NCBI GenBank assembly: GCA_024305405.1
Contig: JAKNDB010000067.1
Span: forward strand, 1,510,001-1,574,000
DNA: 64,000 nucleotides
From: Dirofilaria immitis
Lineage: Eukaryota; Nematoda; Chromadorea; Rhabditida; Onchocercidae
Direction: 5' to 3'
Position 1 is the stretch's first letter. Every line of letters starts with the position of its first letter. Under the pieces are notes generated by a model. The model was not told the origin of the DNA and made no database searches. It saw only the letters and a list, made by a program, of their open reading frames with translations. Below, one piece after another: positions 1 to 12,900 of this stretch. A program made the position numbers and the translations under genes.

Positions 1-421
1 TTAATTAATTAATTGGTATAATGAATGAATCTATTAATTAGCTATTTGCTAGGGAAAAAAATTTTTTTTTTTAAATTTTATTTTTAACATTATTTTTTTA
101 TTATTTGTTTAGTTTTTTTCTCGAGGAAATTTTTTATTTATTTTTATTTTATTTTATTTATTTATTCCTCTCTAAAAATAATTGAATTAAATAAAATTTT
201 ATAAATAATATTATTTGATGAAATGCTACAATTGAATAAATTCATATGAATAATTTTAAAATAGGATTAATAAACTTGCTCTATTCAAGAATTAATTCCG
301 TTATTGAACAATCGTAGAAATCAATTATTTTTGATCAAATGATAAATTATAATAACAATGCAAATATTTCTTTCATGTTTCTAATATTTTTTTAATGTAA
401 ATTTAAAGTATATATTAGGAC
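1..421. other. AT-rich sequence, no gene seen
   Basis: Homopolymer T/A runs and short ATTT repeats only. No spliceable coding-like stretch was recognised on either strand. Confidence 0.6.
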
Positions 422-1303
422 AAAAAATATATTCATTATTGGTAAAGATATTAATTATATATTGTAGATATTAATTATATATTAAAATTCAATTATTCCA
501 TTACATATGAGTTCAAATATATGTATTTATCATTATTATTATTTTAAATTTACTTTTAAAAAAATATATTCATTATTAGTAAAGATATTAATTATATATT
601 ATAATTCGATTACCAATTCAACTATTCTATTACATATAGATTCAAATTTATTATTATTATGTTAAATTTACTTTTAAAAAATATATTCATTATTAATAAA
701 GATATTAATTATATATTACAATTCGATTATTCTATTACATATGGATTCAAATATGTATATTTATCATTATTATCATTATTATTATGATAAATTTACTTTT
801 AAAAAATATATTCATTATTAGTAAAGATATTAATTATATATTAGAATTCGATTACCAATTCAACTATTCTATTACATATAGATTCAAATTTATTATTATT
901 ATGTTAAATTTACTTTTAAAAAAATATATTCATTATTAATAAAGATATTAATTATATATTACAATTCGATTATTCTATTACATATGGATTCAAATATGTA
1001 TATTTATCATTATTATCATTATTATTATGATAAATTTACTTTTAAAAAATATATTCATTATTAGTAAAGATATTAATTATATATTAGAATTCGATTACCA
1101 ATTCAACTATTCTATTACATATAGATTCAAATTTATTATTATTATTATGTTAAATTTACTTTTAAAAAATATATTCATTATTAGTAAAGATATTAATTAC
1201 TATATCATAATTCGATTATTCTATTACATATGGATTGAAATATGTATATTTATCATTATTATCATTATTATTATTGTGATAAATTTACTTTTATTTTACA
1301 TGT
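422..1303. repeat. Satellite-like tandem array, about 120-bp units in two alternating forms
   Basis: The landmark AAATTTACTTTTAAAAA recurs about every 116-127 bases (near 545, 662, 786, 902, 1027, 1148 and 1275), giving about seven units. Two subtypes alternate. One carries ACCAATTCAACTATTC and a short TTA run. The other carries CATATGGATTCAAATATG and a longer ATTATC run. The true period is therefore a dimer of about 240 bases. A 92-codon open frame on the plus strand across the last units is a product of the repeat, not a gene. Confidence 0.9.
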
Positions 1304-2276
1304 AAATTCATTTGTTTACTATACTTTTTAATATAATAATAAAATTACATCATTGAAGGGATAAAATATTTTTCGATATTCGATTAATTCAATTTAAGTA
1401 TTTGAAATAATATCAAATTGATATTTGTAATGATACGATATCAGCAAATAAAATCAGCAAAATTCTGAGCTGTCAAATTATTTTACAGTAGTGATAATTA
1501 ATAAATAAATTTCATATGCAAATTTTTAGTGAACAATATTTGATAATAGTACTCGTTTTGATAAGAGATTATTATTATTAGCATTTGCATATTTGTCCAT
1601 TGATACTAGTAAATGAGAAAGTTATTTATTAGCGGAAGTTAATTTCGAGAATGTACTAAACAAAATTAGTAAAAACTGAACTCGAGACTGTACAATTTAA
1701 AATATTTCATTTATTAATTGTGCCTTTTTTTTTGAAATTCAAATTTTTCTATTCCATTATTTTCAAAAAAATTCTAAATTACAAAATTTTTAGTCCTAAA
1801 AAAAAAACAAAATTTCTTAATAAATAAATGAAAGTAGAAGTGATTATAAAAAATAGATAAATAAATCAAAATAAAATTAAATTATTGATTAAAAAGTGAT
1901 AAAATATTTTATGATCAGATATCATACGATGAATGATGGCATATAACTATTGTATATTGTAAAAATGAAATTTAAAAAAAAGCATAAAATAAAATTTAAG
2001 AGTCAAAGGTCAATTTTTAATTATTAATGTAAATATGATTAAGAAATTCTATAGAATTATTCAACAGCTATTTTAATATTATATAATTTAAACAAAATAG
2101 ATTTTATAAAAATAAAAAAAAAAATATACGCATAAAGCTATTTATTTATAAACTTTAAAAATTTAATTATTTTTTTTTTGGAAAAAGAATCGGCGCGAAA
2201 TTTAAATAAATTTATAAATTGTTTAGTAGGAATCAAACGAACAATTTAGGTATAACAACCGGTGAGTCACGATGAC
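1304..2276. other. AT-rich 3' flank of the Gln-rich gene
   Basis: No coding-like exon was found on either strand. In particular there is no zinc-finger or homeodomain-like exon that would extend the minus-strand gene ending at 2277. If that gene continues, it does so beyond the left edge. Confidence 0.5.
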
Positions 2277-3513
2277 TCATTGATCGTTCAGTTCGATCAC
2301 TGGTAGCTGATTGGATACCATGTAATACTTCGGTTGCCGCATAAAAATCTTCACTTTTGTTGCAATTAAGGATAAATCAGCACCAATACCGCTATCTACC
2401 GGAGATGGCATTTCTACCGCGGCTTTATATACCCGGCTTTCTTGTTGTTGTTGTTGTTGCTGTTGTTGTTGTTGCTGTTGTTGTTGCTGTTGTTGTTGTT
2501 GTTGTTGTTGCTGCTGTTGTTGTTGAGGTTGTGGTACCTCCTGATGAGGATACTGTAGGGTACTAGCTCGCTGTTGCTGTTGCTGGTACTGTTGATAGTG
2601 TTCCATAGGACGCTGCCATTCGTGCGCTGTTACGGCGCCTTGGAATACGGTGGGATAGTAAAGCGGAGTGGCGCTAGATGGAGCCGTAATAATTGACGTT
2701 TGACCTTGCGCAAGTCCAATAGCCGCATAATCGGTATATACTCGACTATAGCTAGGCATAGAATAATATTGCTCAATAGGTTGCATTTTGCTTAAATCTT
2801 GTAAACTTGGTTGACTAAGTGGTGCCAAATCGATTGGTTCACTTTTTGGCGAAAAATCATGCTGCTGTTGTTGCTGTTGTCCACGACCTATAAAATTGAT
2901 CGATAAAAATTTACTATTTTATATTTGATCAAGAAAATAAGTAAGTTTAATTTTTGTAAACAATACAGTATAATTAAGCCTATAATATTCGCTTACTTTA
3001 TTTATTTGCTAATAAATGATAGCATAAATTTGAAGATAATTTGATAAGCAATTAAAATAGTAATGAAATTTATTTATTTTATATATTGCATAAATTACTA
3101 GTACAATAAACTAAGCTTATTATTATAGCAAATTAAATTTATTATTAAATCATCTACAACATCTATTATTTATTCCTTAAAATATATGCAATTTTTTTTT
3201 TTTTTTTTAGGAAAATTTTGTTCGTTCATTTTAGCAAATTAATTGATTAACAATTATTTTTGCTTATTTAACCTGGTGGAGCAGTTTTGATAACTGATGA
3301 TGAATCTAAATGAAATTGTTGTTGTTGCTGGGATTGCGACGAAGACATCGTCGCCGTAGCGCGGATTGATGATTGAGAATCGAACGACTCCAATTTCATT
3401 CCTTGTAGGACCCAAAAAAAAAAAAAATAAAAATAAATAAAAAAAAAAGAAATGATTATAAGAATTCAGAATTAGCTTATTATTTTTGTTTCTACTAAAA
3501 CTTCATATCTTTT

Positions 3514-3545
<32 letters not shown>

Positions 3546-3558
3546 ACTTACCAAACAT
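2277..3558 (-). CDS. Gln-rich protein with 28-Gln run, three exons
   Basis: Function not recognised. The composition suggests a nuclear, transcription-associated protein, but no DNA-binding domain is visible. Three minus-strand exons join with matching phases: 3558-3552 (ATGTTTG, then the consensus donor GTAAGTG), 3401-3273 and 2887-2277 (stop TGA), giving about 248 residues. The N-terminus reads MFGMKLESFDSQSS. It is followed by a Gln stretch, SPKSEPIDLAP (a possible phospho/SUMO-type motif, inference only), a Tyr/Pro/Ser-rich middle (residues about 70-145), QQQQQ, the 28-Gln run, then MPSPVDSGIGADLS and a short basic tail. A Met at 3398 in exon 2 is an alternative start if exon 2 is the first coding exon. 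A GT just after codons IATK could be a donor leading to exons outside the window. Codons here are visibly less AT-rich than the flanks, which supports real coding. Confidence 0.62.
2442..2525 (-). repeat. CAA/CAG repeat encoding 28 Gln
   Basis: Read on the minus strand, 28 consecutive CAA or CAG codons, mostly CAA with scattered CAG. The mixture should make the tract more stable than a pure CAG run. Shorter Gln runs occur at about 2567-2590, 2860-2880 and 3317-3330 in the same gene. Confidence 0.95.
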
Positions 3559-3672
3559 TATTTATTCAATATAATCTAATCATATGATAATCATTGTTGT
3601 TGTTGTTGTTTGTTGTTGTTACTGTTGTTGTTGTTGTTGTTGTTGCTGTTATTGTTGTTGTTGCTGGTATTA
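3510..3672. repeat. (TC)n and (TTG)n microsatellites at the 5' end of the Gln-rich gene
   Basis: A (TC)n tract at about 3510-3537 lies just downstream of the donor of the putative 7-base first exon, and an interrupted (TTG)n tract spans about 3597-3668. The latter could be read as Gln codons on the minus strand but has no supporting exon signals. Confidence 0.85.
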
Positions 3673-4207
3673 TTAGTATTGATTGTATATTAAATAGGCA
3701 AAGTTCTTTTTTCTTTTTTAAAAAAAAAAAAGTTTGATTTATTTGTTTAAAATAAAAATTAAGTGCAAAATTTTGAAAGAGGCAAAGAAAAAAGAGATAA
3801 AAGTTGCTAAAAATTATTTTTTGGAATTGATATTGAAAGACAGGTTATATGATGTATGTTGTAGACAGGTTTAATAGCTTTAGGCTTGTTACAAAATTTT
3901 ATGCTTGGGTCAAAAAAACATAAGTACATAAGGAATATGGAATCATTCTTCCCTTGTTTTTTTTTTTTTTTTTTTTGGGAACCGGTATCGTCAAAGAAAG
4001 CGTTCGGTAGCTCTTGGAACAAATAACAGGTCAGGGTAACAAGACGGGGTCTTACACTGGTTCTTCTTGTAAGGAAAAAAATGAGGTGAAAAGGAATGGT
4101 GTGAAGAGGGAGGGAGAGGAAAGTTTTGGTACATATACATATTAATTACTAATGATTATATTACAGGTATTGCTGTTGCTATATTGCTTGATTGGTATTC
4201 ACCGGTA
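3673..4207. other. Upstream flank, no gene supported
   Basis: Contains poly-A/T runs and modestly less AT-rich sequence (3960-4120). Open frames here are short and dominated by Lys or Thr/Ser runs. Nothing convincing. Confidence 0.5.
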
Positions 4208-4700
4208 TCATGATTAGTAGTAGTCAGTAGTTGTAGTAGTAGTTGATTGTAGTAGTAGTAATAGTAGTAGTAGTAGTAGTAGTAATCGAAGAAACAGGCT
4301 TACCCCACTATCCGGTCCTTGTTCCTCCTCGTTGGCCCGTTTTCGTTGTCGTCGTCGTTGTCGTCGTTGTTGGTTTAGTTTTGGTGTCGTGCAGCAAGGA
4401 CTGGATCGTGTCCGCTCCTGCTTCAGGTGATGATGATGATCGTGGTGGTGCCTGTTGATGATGGTGCTGGTAGAAGGGCAGGGCAAGTTATACTGGTCCG
4501 GTATCTGGTATCGGTGTATGTATGTATGTGTGTATGTGTGTGTATGTGTTATGTATGTATGTGTATGTATACCGAGATAAAGGTATGCAACAATGTATGT
4601 AGAAGGAGGAGCCGGTCGGTCCTTCTGGTCCTCTTTCTTGTGTCCTCCTCTTCCTCCTCCTCCTCCTCCTCGTCCTGTTCGTCAACTTTTGAAAACTGAA
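4208..4700. repeat. Microsatellite cluster (AGT, GTC, GAT, TATG/TG, CCT)
   Basis: Successive simple repeats: (AGT)n at about 4213-4290, GTCGTC/TTG at 4345-4370, GATGAT at 4426-4440, (TATG)/(TG)n at 4515-4570 and (CCT)n at 4645-4672. Several overlapping open frames on both strands have low-complexity translations (His-, Val-, Leu- or Glu-rich) and were not taken as genes. Confidence 0.85.
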
Positions 4701-4870
4701 AAAGAAGATGGCAAAAATTCTTTGATGAAAGAATTGCGTATACAGAAGTTAGTGTGTCACCAATGTGATATATACACCTACACATACACCCACACGTAAA
4801 CACGTATAGGTGAATGCAAACATATATGCATTGAATTATCGGAGGAACTTGAAAACCGGTAATGATTCAT

Positions 4871-4985
4871 ATCGGTATTTGTGATGGTGATGGTGATGAT
4901 GATAATGACGGTGACGATGATGATGATGATGATGATGATAATGATGATAATAATGATGGTGAAGATGATGATGATGATGATAGTA
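4871..4985. repeat. (GAT)n microsatellite
   Basis: GATGATGAT and TGATGGTGAT motifs run for over 100 bases with a few interruptions. Confidence 0.9.
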
Positions 4986-5244
4986 AGATGATTTTTGAAG
5001 GATGAATGATTGGTAAATGGAATGAAATGAAAAAGAGGGCGAAAACTTTTCAAACGATCACGAGAAAAGAGGGGACGATTGTGAGCGAAAATTTTTAAAA
5101 GATAGAAGATAGGAGGAGGAAGAGGAATGGGAGAAGTTTTAATAGAAGTATTACTCGAGGGAGGGGTTGAAGGTAAAAGAAATAATGACGATGAAACGGG
5201 ACATATAGGTATAATCCATCCAGCTGTCAACTGTTAAATTTTAC

Positions 5245-5285
<41 letters not shown>

Positions 5286-5302
5286 ATACATACATACCTA
5301 TC
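5245..5302. repeat. (CA)n microsatellite
   Basis: ACACAC repeats with flanking CATA variants. Confidence 0.9.
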
Positions 5303-7960
5303 TATCCTATCTACTACTATTTTCACCTATCATTGATTCAATCCATTACTATTTTATTTTCAAATTTCGTTGACCATCTCCGTTCTAACTTCTTCGTTGT
5401 CATCATCCTTCTATCGCACATTACTGCAACTAATACACTGCACTGTAGTCATTGAACATTTGCTGCACTATTCAAATATTCAATTTCATTTATTCAAAAA
5501 AAAAAAAAAAAAAGATAACAAAAATATATCATATAAATATATTATATATAGCAAAATATCATTTCATCATTATCATTTTATCATTAGCGTTATCACTATC
5601 GTTTACTACAAATTGCTGCTATTGGTAGTTGTAGTTTATAGCAGTAAGCAAAGTTTATTTTTATATTACTGTGTCGCATATGTTGCATTGATATGTTAAG
5701 AGGCTAAGGTATATATATATATATATACATATGTGTATACCCTGGTGTCTATCCACATCCTATTTGTTATTGTTATTAAAATTTTGTAGTATGTTTATGT
5801 CGATGTTTCTATTTCTCTATTTAAAGTTGTATATGATGCATCATCATTGATGGAAGAAGATTCGAAATAAAATGGAATGAAAAGATCGGAAAGAAGGTGA
5901 ATCTATTTTCTTTCTATCATCTGTCAAAATTCTCTTGCTACCAAATTATCAAATAATATGATAGTTGATCATCAATGCCCATTAATTGTCGCTTGTTGTT
6001 TGTCGTTTGTCGCTTGTCGCTTATCGTTGTATCGTTGTTGTGATGAGTTTGATATTCGTTGATATCGTCATACTCGCGGTTTTCTTTCCAAATTTCACTA
6101 GTTCATCGGAATTTTTCAATTCAATTCACAACGATGATATAAACATAAATATTGAAAATATAATAAATAAATTATTTCTATATTTAATAATAATTTCATT
6201 TCCAGTTATTTATTTATTTATTTATTATTTAACAAAATTTTCAATATGAAACAAATGATAAAATGCAATGATAATCAATTGGTAAAAATGAATGAAATAA
6301 TATTTATTGGAATAAAAAATGGAAATAATTTGAAATAACTTTCTAATATGCAAATATTTTCTTTTATAACAAATATCAAAAGTAATACATATACATTGTT
6401 AATATCAAAAATCTTTATTTATCATTGTATTATTCTAAATAATATCATTATCATCATCATCATCATCATTATTATTATTATTATTATCATCATCACCTTA
6501 TTTCAACTAAAATGACCTATTTTACTTCATTTACTGGATAAGTTATCATACGTCATTTCATGTTTATTGAATGAAGTATCCGTGATATCACGTCTAATTT
6601 ACAAAAAATTGCTATCAAATGATAAATAATATTTGATCAAAAAAACATTACTATTACTTTTAGCTTTTTATTTAACACTTAATTGATAGAATATTAAATG
6701 AAAATTTGAAATGAATGATTATGCAAATTAGGAATATGTAAATAATGAGATTAAAATATGAACAGGTTCCTTTTTTTTTTTTTTTTTTTTTTTGCTACTT
6801 TCATTCTTTGATACTAGAACTACTACTACTATTGCATAATGATTGTTTATTATATTACATCATTTTAAGTTGATAAATACTATGCTAACCTGTATTTTTC
6901 ATTTTAGGTGAAAGTTCTGACCTGTTTTTGTAGCAGTTTATAAGAGGGAGAGAAAAAAAAAAAAAAAAGAGAAGAAAGAAATACAATGTAGAATGGATGA
7001 CCTCAAATAAACTGGTCCATACAGTACACTTGAATAACAATTAAATCAAGTTTGATAATTTACCAGATATCTATCATTCAATTATTAAAATTTTCTATGA
7101 GAAATAATAAGAACGAACTTTTTTTTTTATCCCATAAAATTGATAATTTTTATTATCCATATTGCTGATAATTTTTGTTAGCAAAAATTATCAATTATCA
7201 ATTCTCCTTCTTTTCCTTTTTTTTTTCCTGATTTATCACAAAACAGGAATGTATTTTGTGTAGAAATTTAAACAAATATCAAAAAAATTGTAATTGCTAC
7301 AAATAAAGTTGCAAATTTGAAAAATAATATTTATTTTATTTGTAAAATTATAAAAAAATATGAAATATTTTAAGCATAAATTAAAAAAAAAAAATGTTAA
7401 GAATTTATCATTTACTTATCATTTTGATAAAGTCTGAAAAAGGCTATAATTTTTAACTTTATTAATTTATCATAGTATTTGCCATATCTAACTTCTCGTC
7501 CTCTTCGTTTTTTTTTTTTTTTTTTCATTAATAATCTCGAATAACAATTTTATTGATTAAGCATTATTTATTAATAAATATTTTTTATAAAAATTTTCAT
7601 CTAACAAAATAATATAAACTCATAAAGATATTTATTTAAGCTAAAAGAACAAAAAAAAATTAATTTATTTTAAAATTTTATTTTTGAACGATTAATTTAA
7701 AAGACAAAAAAGAAAAAAAAATCAGCCAAATCCTTAAAAATTGTAATGAAATTTTTTTTTGTTTTAAAAAAATATGCCAAAAAAAAAGAAAATTCCAAAA
7801 TTTATTTAAAATTTTTGTACAAAACATTTAATATATTTATATTTGTAATATTTTAATTTCAATTTTAATTTTTTTTTTAGATTACTAAAATTAAAGTTAT
7901 CTTCTGAGAATGAAAATTTAATTATGCAAAATGATCAGATAAATACAAATAGGTATGCTG
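5303..7960. other. AT-rich intergenic stretch, no gene seen
   Basis: Contains (ATC/ATT)n at about 6445-6492, long T/A homopolymers (about 6771-6794, 7509-7525) and a short perfect hairpin at 7166-7193 (arms TGATAATTTTTG and its complement, TTAG loop). Open frames at 5370-5699 and 5986-6249 have low-complexity hydrophobic translations and no splice or start support. Confidence 0.55.
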
Positions 7961-8422
7961 ATTTGTATAGATAAATACAGATAGATATGCTGATAATGTG
8001 ATTTACATCGTATATACATATATGTCTTTTGGAAAAGTTAATGATTAATTGTTCACGTGCGTGTACTTTGTGCAATATAGATAAGTATCGATAGATATTA
8101 TTGATAATGTTGTGATTTGTATCGTATACATATATATATATATCTTTTGGAAAAGTTAATGATACGTTACGATTAATTGTTCACGTGCGTGTACTTTCTG
8201 CAATACAGATAAGTATAGTTAGATACGTTGATAATGTTGTGATTTGCATCGTATACATATATATATCTTTTGGAAAAGTTAATGATACGTTATGATTGAT
8301 TGTTCACGTGCGTGTACTTTCTGCAATATAGATAAGTATCGATAGATATATTGATAATGTTGTGATTTGCATCGTATACAGTTAATAATACGTTACGATT
8401 GATTGTTCACGTGCGTGTATTT
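7960..8422. repeat. Minisatellite with TTCACGTGCGTGTA core, four copies
   Basis: The core TTCACGTGCGTGTA recurs near 8052, 8180, 8303 and 8406 (spacing 103-128 bases). Between cores lie GATAAGTAT, TTGTGATTT, a (TA)n tract of variable length and CTTTTGGAAAAGTTAATGA. The units differ mainly in TA tract length. The last unit lacks the TA and CTTTTGG part. Each core includes an E-box-like CACGTG. Confidence 0.9.
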
Positions 8423-9960
8423 TTTTTTTGCAAAACAATAATGATTGTTTATTTCATCAATAAATTATATTTAATAATAAATTAAATCATTCAAGACCTT
8501 TTTTTTTTTAATCAAATTTATCATATCTTTATCAAGTATAAAGTTTAATTTTGATAAGAACAATGCAAAAGTTATTCAATTAATATTTCATATATTAAAA
8601 TTATCATTAAAAAAAAAATTATTGATATACAAATTTAGTGAAATAAATGACAATATGGCAGAGAGTAAAATTTGAAAAAAAAATTATTTGCAAAAAGATT
8701 TATCAATAAAAGTAAAAAAACATCAATTCATCGATGATATTATAATGACAATGATAATGATGATGATAATGATGCTGATGATAAGAATAATAATAATAAT
8801 AATACTAATATAGTATTAAAAACATATTAAACAAGAAAAATATGAGGATAATAAATGTAAAAAAAAAAGAAAAAAGAAAAGTAGTAATTATTTACTTTTT
8901 AAATTTAAAAAATTTATAATTTGAATTGGAAAAAAATGGAAATTTATTGTAGGAATAAATTTTTGAAATATTTTAATAAAAACAAATTAATATACAATGT
9001 TTTTCGTCTTTTACTAATTTGACAAAATATTAGAAAAAAAAGAAAAGAAAAAACTTTTTAATTTTTAAATGCTATAAATTAATTTGATAAAAATTTTAAA
9101 TATTTCAAATTACAATTTACAACTTTAAGTTGTAATTTTATAAATTAAAAATATATTTTTCAAAAAAAAAAAAAATCGCAAGTAATATTCAAATGTTCCA
9201 GAACATCGCATTGCTATTATAATTAAGTTAAATCAAATTATGCAAAAATTCAAATAATATATTTGGATAATATGAAAACAATTATTGATATATGAAAAAA
9301 AAAAAAAGATAAGTTATTTCGAAAAATAAGCTTAAAATTTCAAATTTTGATTAGATTTATCATGATAAATTGATTGATAAAATGGATAACATTTTATATT
9401 GATAGATTTATCATGATAATAATTTAATCCTAGAAAATTTTTTATAATAAAAGATTGCATATTATTGAAGTATTTTTTTTTTTTTTTAATTGAAGAGGAA
9501 AAAGAGATAAAAAAAAAATTACGAATTTAGGCACAATTACTCATCTTGCGACAATTACGCATTTCATACGACAAGCAAGGATCATGTATCGCTTTTATCT
9601 CGCATAACCAATGTATATGATTAGATAATCTTATTGCTAACTTATTGTAATCGATAATAAATGAAAATCAAAGATTTTCATTTATTATCGATTAATTGAT
9701 TGATCCTTTTTGCGCCCAATAAATTTATCATTAAAATATCGCAACAAACAAAGTCAATTTTATTTAAATTTGATAATGATATTTAACTTTTTTTTTTTTT
9801 TGCTTTCAAACTTTAGTTGCTACTAATATTTTTGATAAAAAGAAAAAGAAGGAAAAATTGATTAAATGATATTTCTCGAGAAAATTGTTTATCAATGATA
9901 AATAATCATTCCAGAAATGTTTATTTTTTTTTTAAAGTTCTTCCATTTGTCCATAAGAAT
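8423..9960. other. AT-rich flank downstream of the RGS gene
   Basis: No gene recognised. Contains a (GAT/AAT)n patch at about 8750-8810 and the inverted repeat at 9648-9694. Minus-strand AATAAA (plus-strand TTTATT near 9920) lies about 40 bases past the RGS stop codon and could serve as its polyadenylation signal. Confidence 0.5.
9648..9694. repeat. Perfect inverted repeat, 22-base arms, 3-base loop
   Basis: Left arm 9648-9669 (TAATCGATAATAAATG... ) and right arm 9673-9694 are exact reverse complements around AAA. It lies about 270 bases downstream of the RGS stop codon. Confidence 0.95.
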
Positions 9961-12900
9961 CTAAAATTTTTTATACAATGCAGAGGCAAGAAAACGAGGA
10001 TACGAATCACGTTGCATTAACGTATAAATTTGACATTGCGCTTCATCAAACGTATGTATCGTTGGATGTGCCATATCATTGTTAACCGCTTCCTAACATG
10101 TGAATCAAGTGATACTTTTTGGCTGATAAAATAGAAATGAAATCTTCATAAATTATTCGTGCCTAAAAAAAAAAAAAAAAAAAAAGAAATTATATTATAA
10201 AATTTTAATTTAAAACTTAAATTATATTCTAATTACAAAAATAATTAGTAATTGAATATTTTATTTTTATTTATAACAAATTGTTATTAATTTTTTTTTT
10301 TTAAAAATGCAAGTTTATTATTAAATTTAAATAATTGAAATGCAAACAAAAAGATTTAGTAATAAAATTTGTAATTAATTATTTATTAATTAATTACAAA
10401 TAAATTATTAATAATATAAGTAAAATATTTCTTCTTTAAATACAATAATAATAATAATAATACGAATAAAATATTAAATAAACTTTATTAAGTACCGTTA
10501 ATGAAGATATTAATTTAAAATTTTATTTCATTTATGATTATTATATTACGTATTCGAAAATAATCAAACATTTTCATTGTCACCTTTTCCTCTTTTTTTT
10601 TTTTTTTTCAACATTATCAATGTTCCAGTTGAAGTTAAGTTTTTCTGGTTTTATGTTGACATCAGATTAAAGATATATTTCAAACAAACAAAATACACAA
10701 TTCAATTCATAATTTATAATAATTGTAAAGAGGGAAAAAAATGATTTAGAAAAGTCAAAAATCAATAAACAAATAAACAAGTTTTGTTCAAAATGTAAAT
10801 TTAAAAATTTAGCATCAAAAAAAAGAGGAAATAATGATAGAAAGGAATTTGATTATTTTATTATTTAAATTATATGATAATATATTTTTTGATTTTTGAT
10901 TTTTTTCTTTGCAAAATGTAAAACAAAACAACGTTTATCAAACATTTTACAATCGAATACTTTGAAATAGTTTGTATTAAATTATTTTTTGTAAATTTAA
11001 ATTATCATATTATTCTGATATGTTCTAAAAAAAAAATGATAAAAATTCTAATCACTTCTAATCAGATATTATAATATTATTTTCTTAAATACTTTGAAAT
11101 AGTTTGTGTTAAATTATTTGTAAATTTAAACTATCAAATTATCAAATTATTCTGATATGTTCTTAAAAAAATGATAAAAATTCTAATCACTTCTAATCAG
11201 ATATGATAATATTATTTTCTTAAATACTTTGAAATAGTTTGTGTTAAATTATTTGTAAATTTAAACTATCAAATTATCATATTATTGTGATATGTTCAAA
11301 AAAAAAAATGATAAAAATTCTAATCACTTCTGATACTTTGAAATAGTTTGTGTTAAATTATTTGTAAATTTAAACTATCAAATTATCAAATTATTGTGAT
11401 ATGTTCAAAAAAAAATGATAAAATTTCGTTATATCTAATCACTTCTAATCAAATATTATAATATTATTTTTTTCTTTTTAAAATTGAAATTTTCTTTTCG
11501 TTTTTCTTTTTTTTTTTTGAATTTAAATGGAAATATTTGGAAATGAAAATTTTCAAAAACTTTAAATTTTCAATAAAATACGACAAAGAAAAAAATTATG
11601 GCTAAATTAAGAATTTATTGAAAATTTGGCTCAAAAGGATGCAAATTAGGTCCATTTATATTCCTGTCGAACTATTTATAATTTCTAAAGATGAAAAATT
11701 AAAAAATATTTTAAAATTTTTAATTTTTATCTTTCGTTTTTTTTTTTTTTTTGTTTGATTCCATTTGTTAATAATCAATTCAAATGACATTCTATCGGTT
11801 TCTTTTTTTTTTTTTTCTAAATTTTTAATTCAAAAATTAATCAATGGAATTTTTCTTTCGTTTTTTTCTTTTTTTCCGCAATATAAAATAATTATAGCAA
11901 TTAAAGGTAAATATTAGAAAAATTATTTCATTCAATCATTTATAGCTATGTTTGAATCAATAAAAATAATGATAACAAAAAAGAAAAAAAAGTTGCCAAT
12001 TGATATGATTTGAATGATAAGGAAAAAAAAAAAAGAAAAAAGAAACTTGAAATTATATAATTTGCTAGCTAGCAATGATAACCTTTTCGGCGATTTTTTC
12101 ATCATTTACTTCGTGCTTCAACTCTTCGCATGCTTGCCAAAATAAAATATTTTCATCGCTAAATTCGCCTTTCAAAAATTGAGCGAAATATTTTTGTCCT
12201 ACTAAATGAAAAAATTGATTAGCTGATATTATTCTAACATATATCAATCTATTCCATTTCTCGACATTTCAATTATCAATTCTCGATGCTAAAAATATCA
12301 TTTGATTATTTCATCCTAATATTTTTGGTGATAAAATTTTTTAATTTCATATAAATTTGAAAATTATTCAAAATATAAGCTCAAAATAAATTTTCAGTTG
12401 TAGTTTCTGAAGCAGCATATTAATGTGTCAAGATTTTGCTAAAATTTTTGTATTTTAAAAAGAAAAATTAGAAGAGAGTTAAAGTTAGAATAATAATGGC
12501 AAATGGATTTGATAAGATTTGATAAACAGTATGATATCATTGATAACTTTGATGTAAATTTTGCTAAGAATTAAGCTAAACATTTTTATGAAATAATTAA
12601 ATAATAAGATGAAAAAAGTTTAAAATTTGATTTTCAATTTTGATTTAATGATTGAGTGAAATGAATTTATGAAGTATCAATTATTTTGAATGTATCAACT
12701 AACTAATATTATTTATTTATTTTTTGAATTATTAAGTATGAATAATCATTTCGAATATTAAGTATAGCATAAAATGCAAATATATTTCTATTCAGAAGTC
12801 TCAATTAAACTTTTCTTTTTTCGTTTCTATTAAGCTATTAATTTCTAATAACTTTACTGCTGCAATGAATATGAAAATTACATCATAAAATCGGAAGTTT

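Noticed and set aside
2357..2566. Plus-strand Val-rich frame opposite the Gln tract
   Set aside because: It is the antisense shadow of the CAA/CAG run.
4214..4803. Overlapping open frames on both strands rich in His, Leu, Val, Glu or Thr
   Set aside because: All arise from trinucleotide and dinucleotide repeats. None has splice signals or complex protein sequence.
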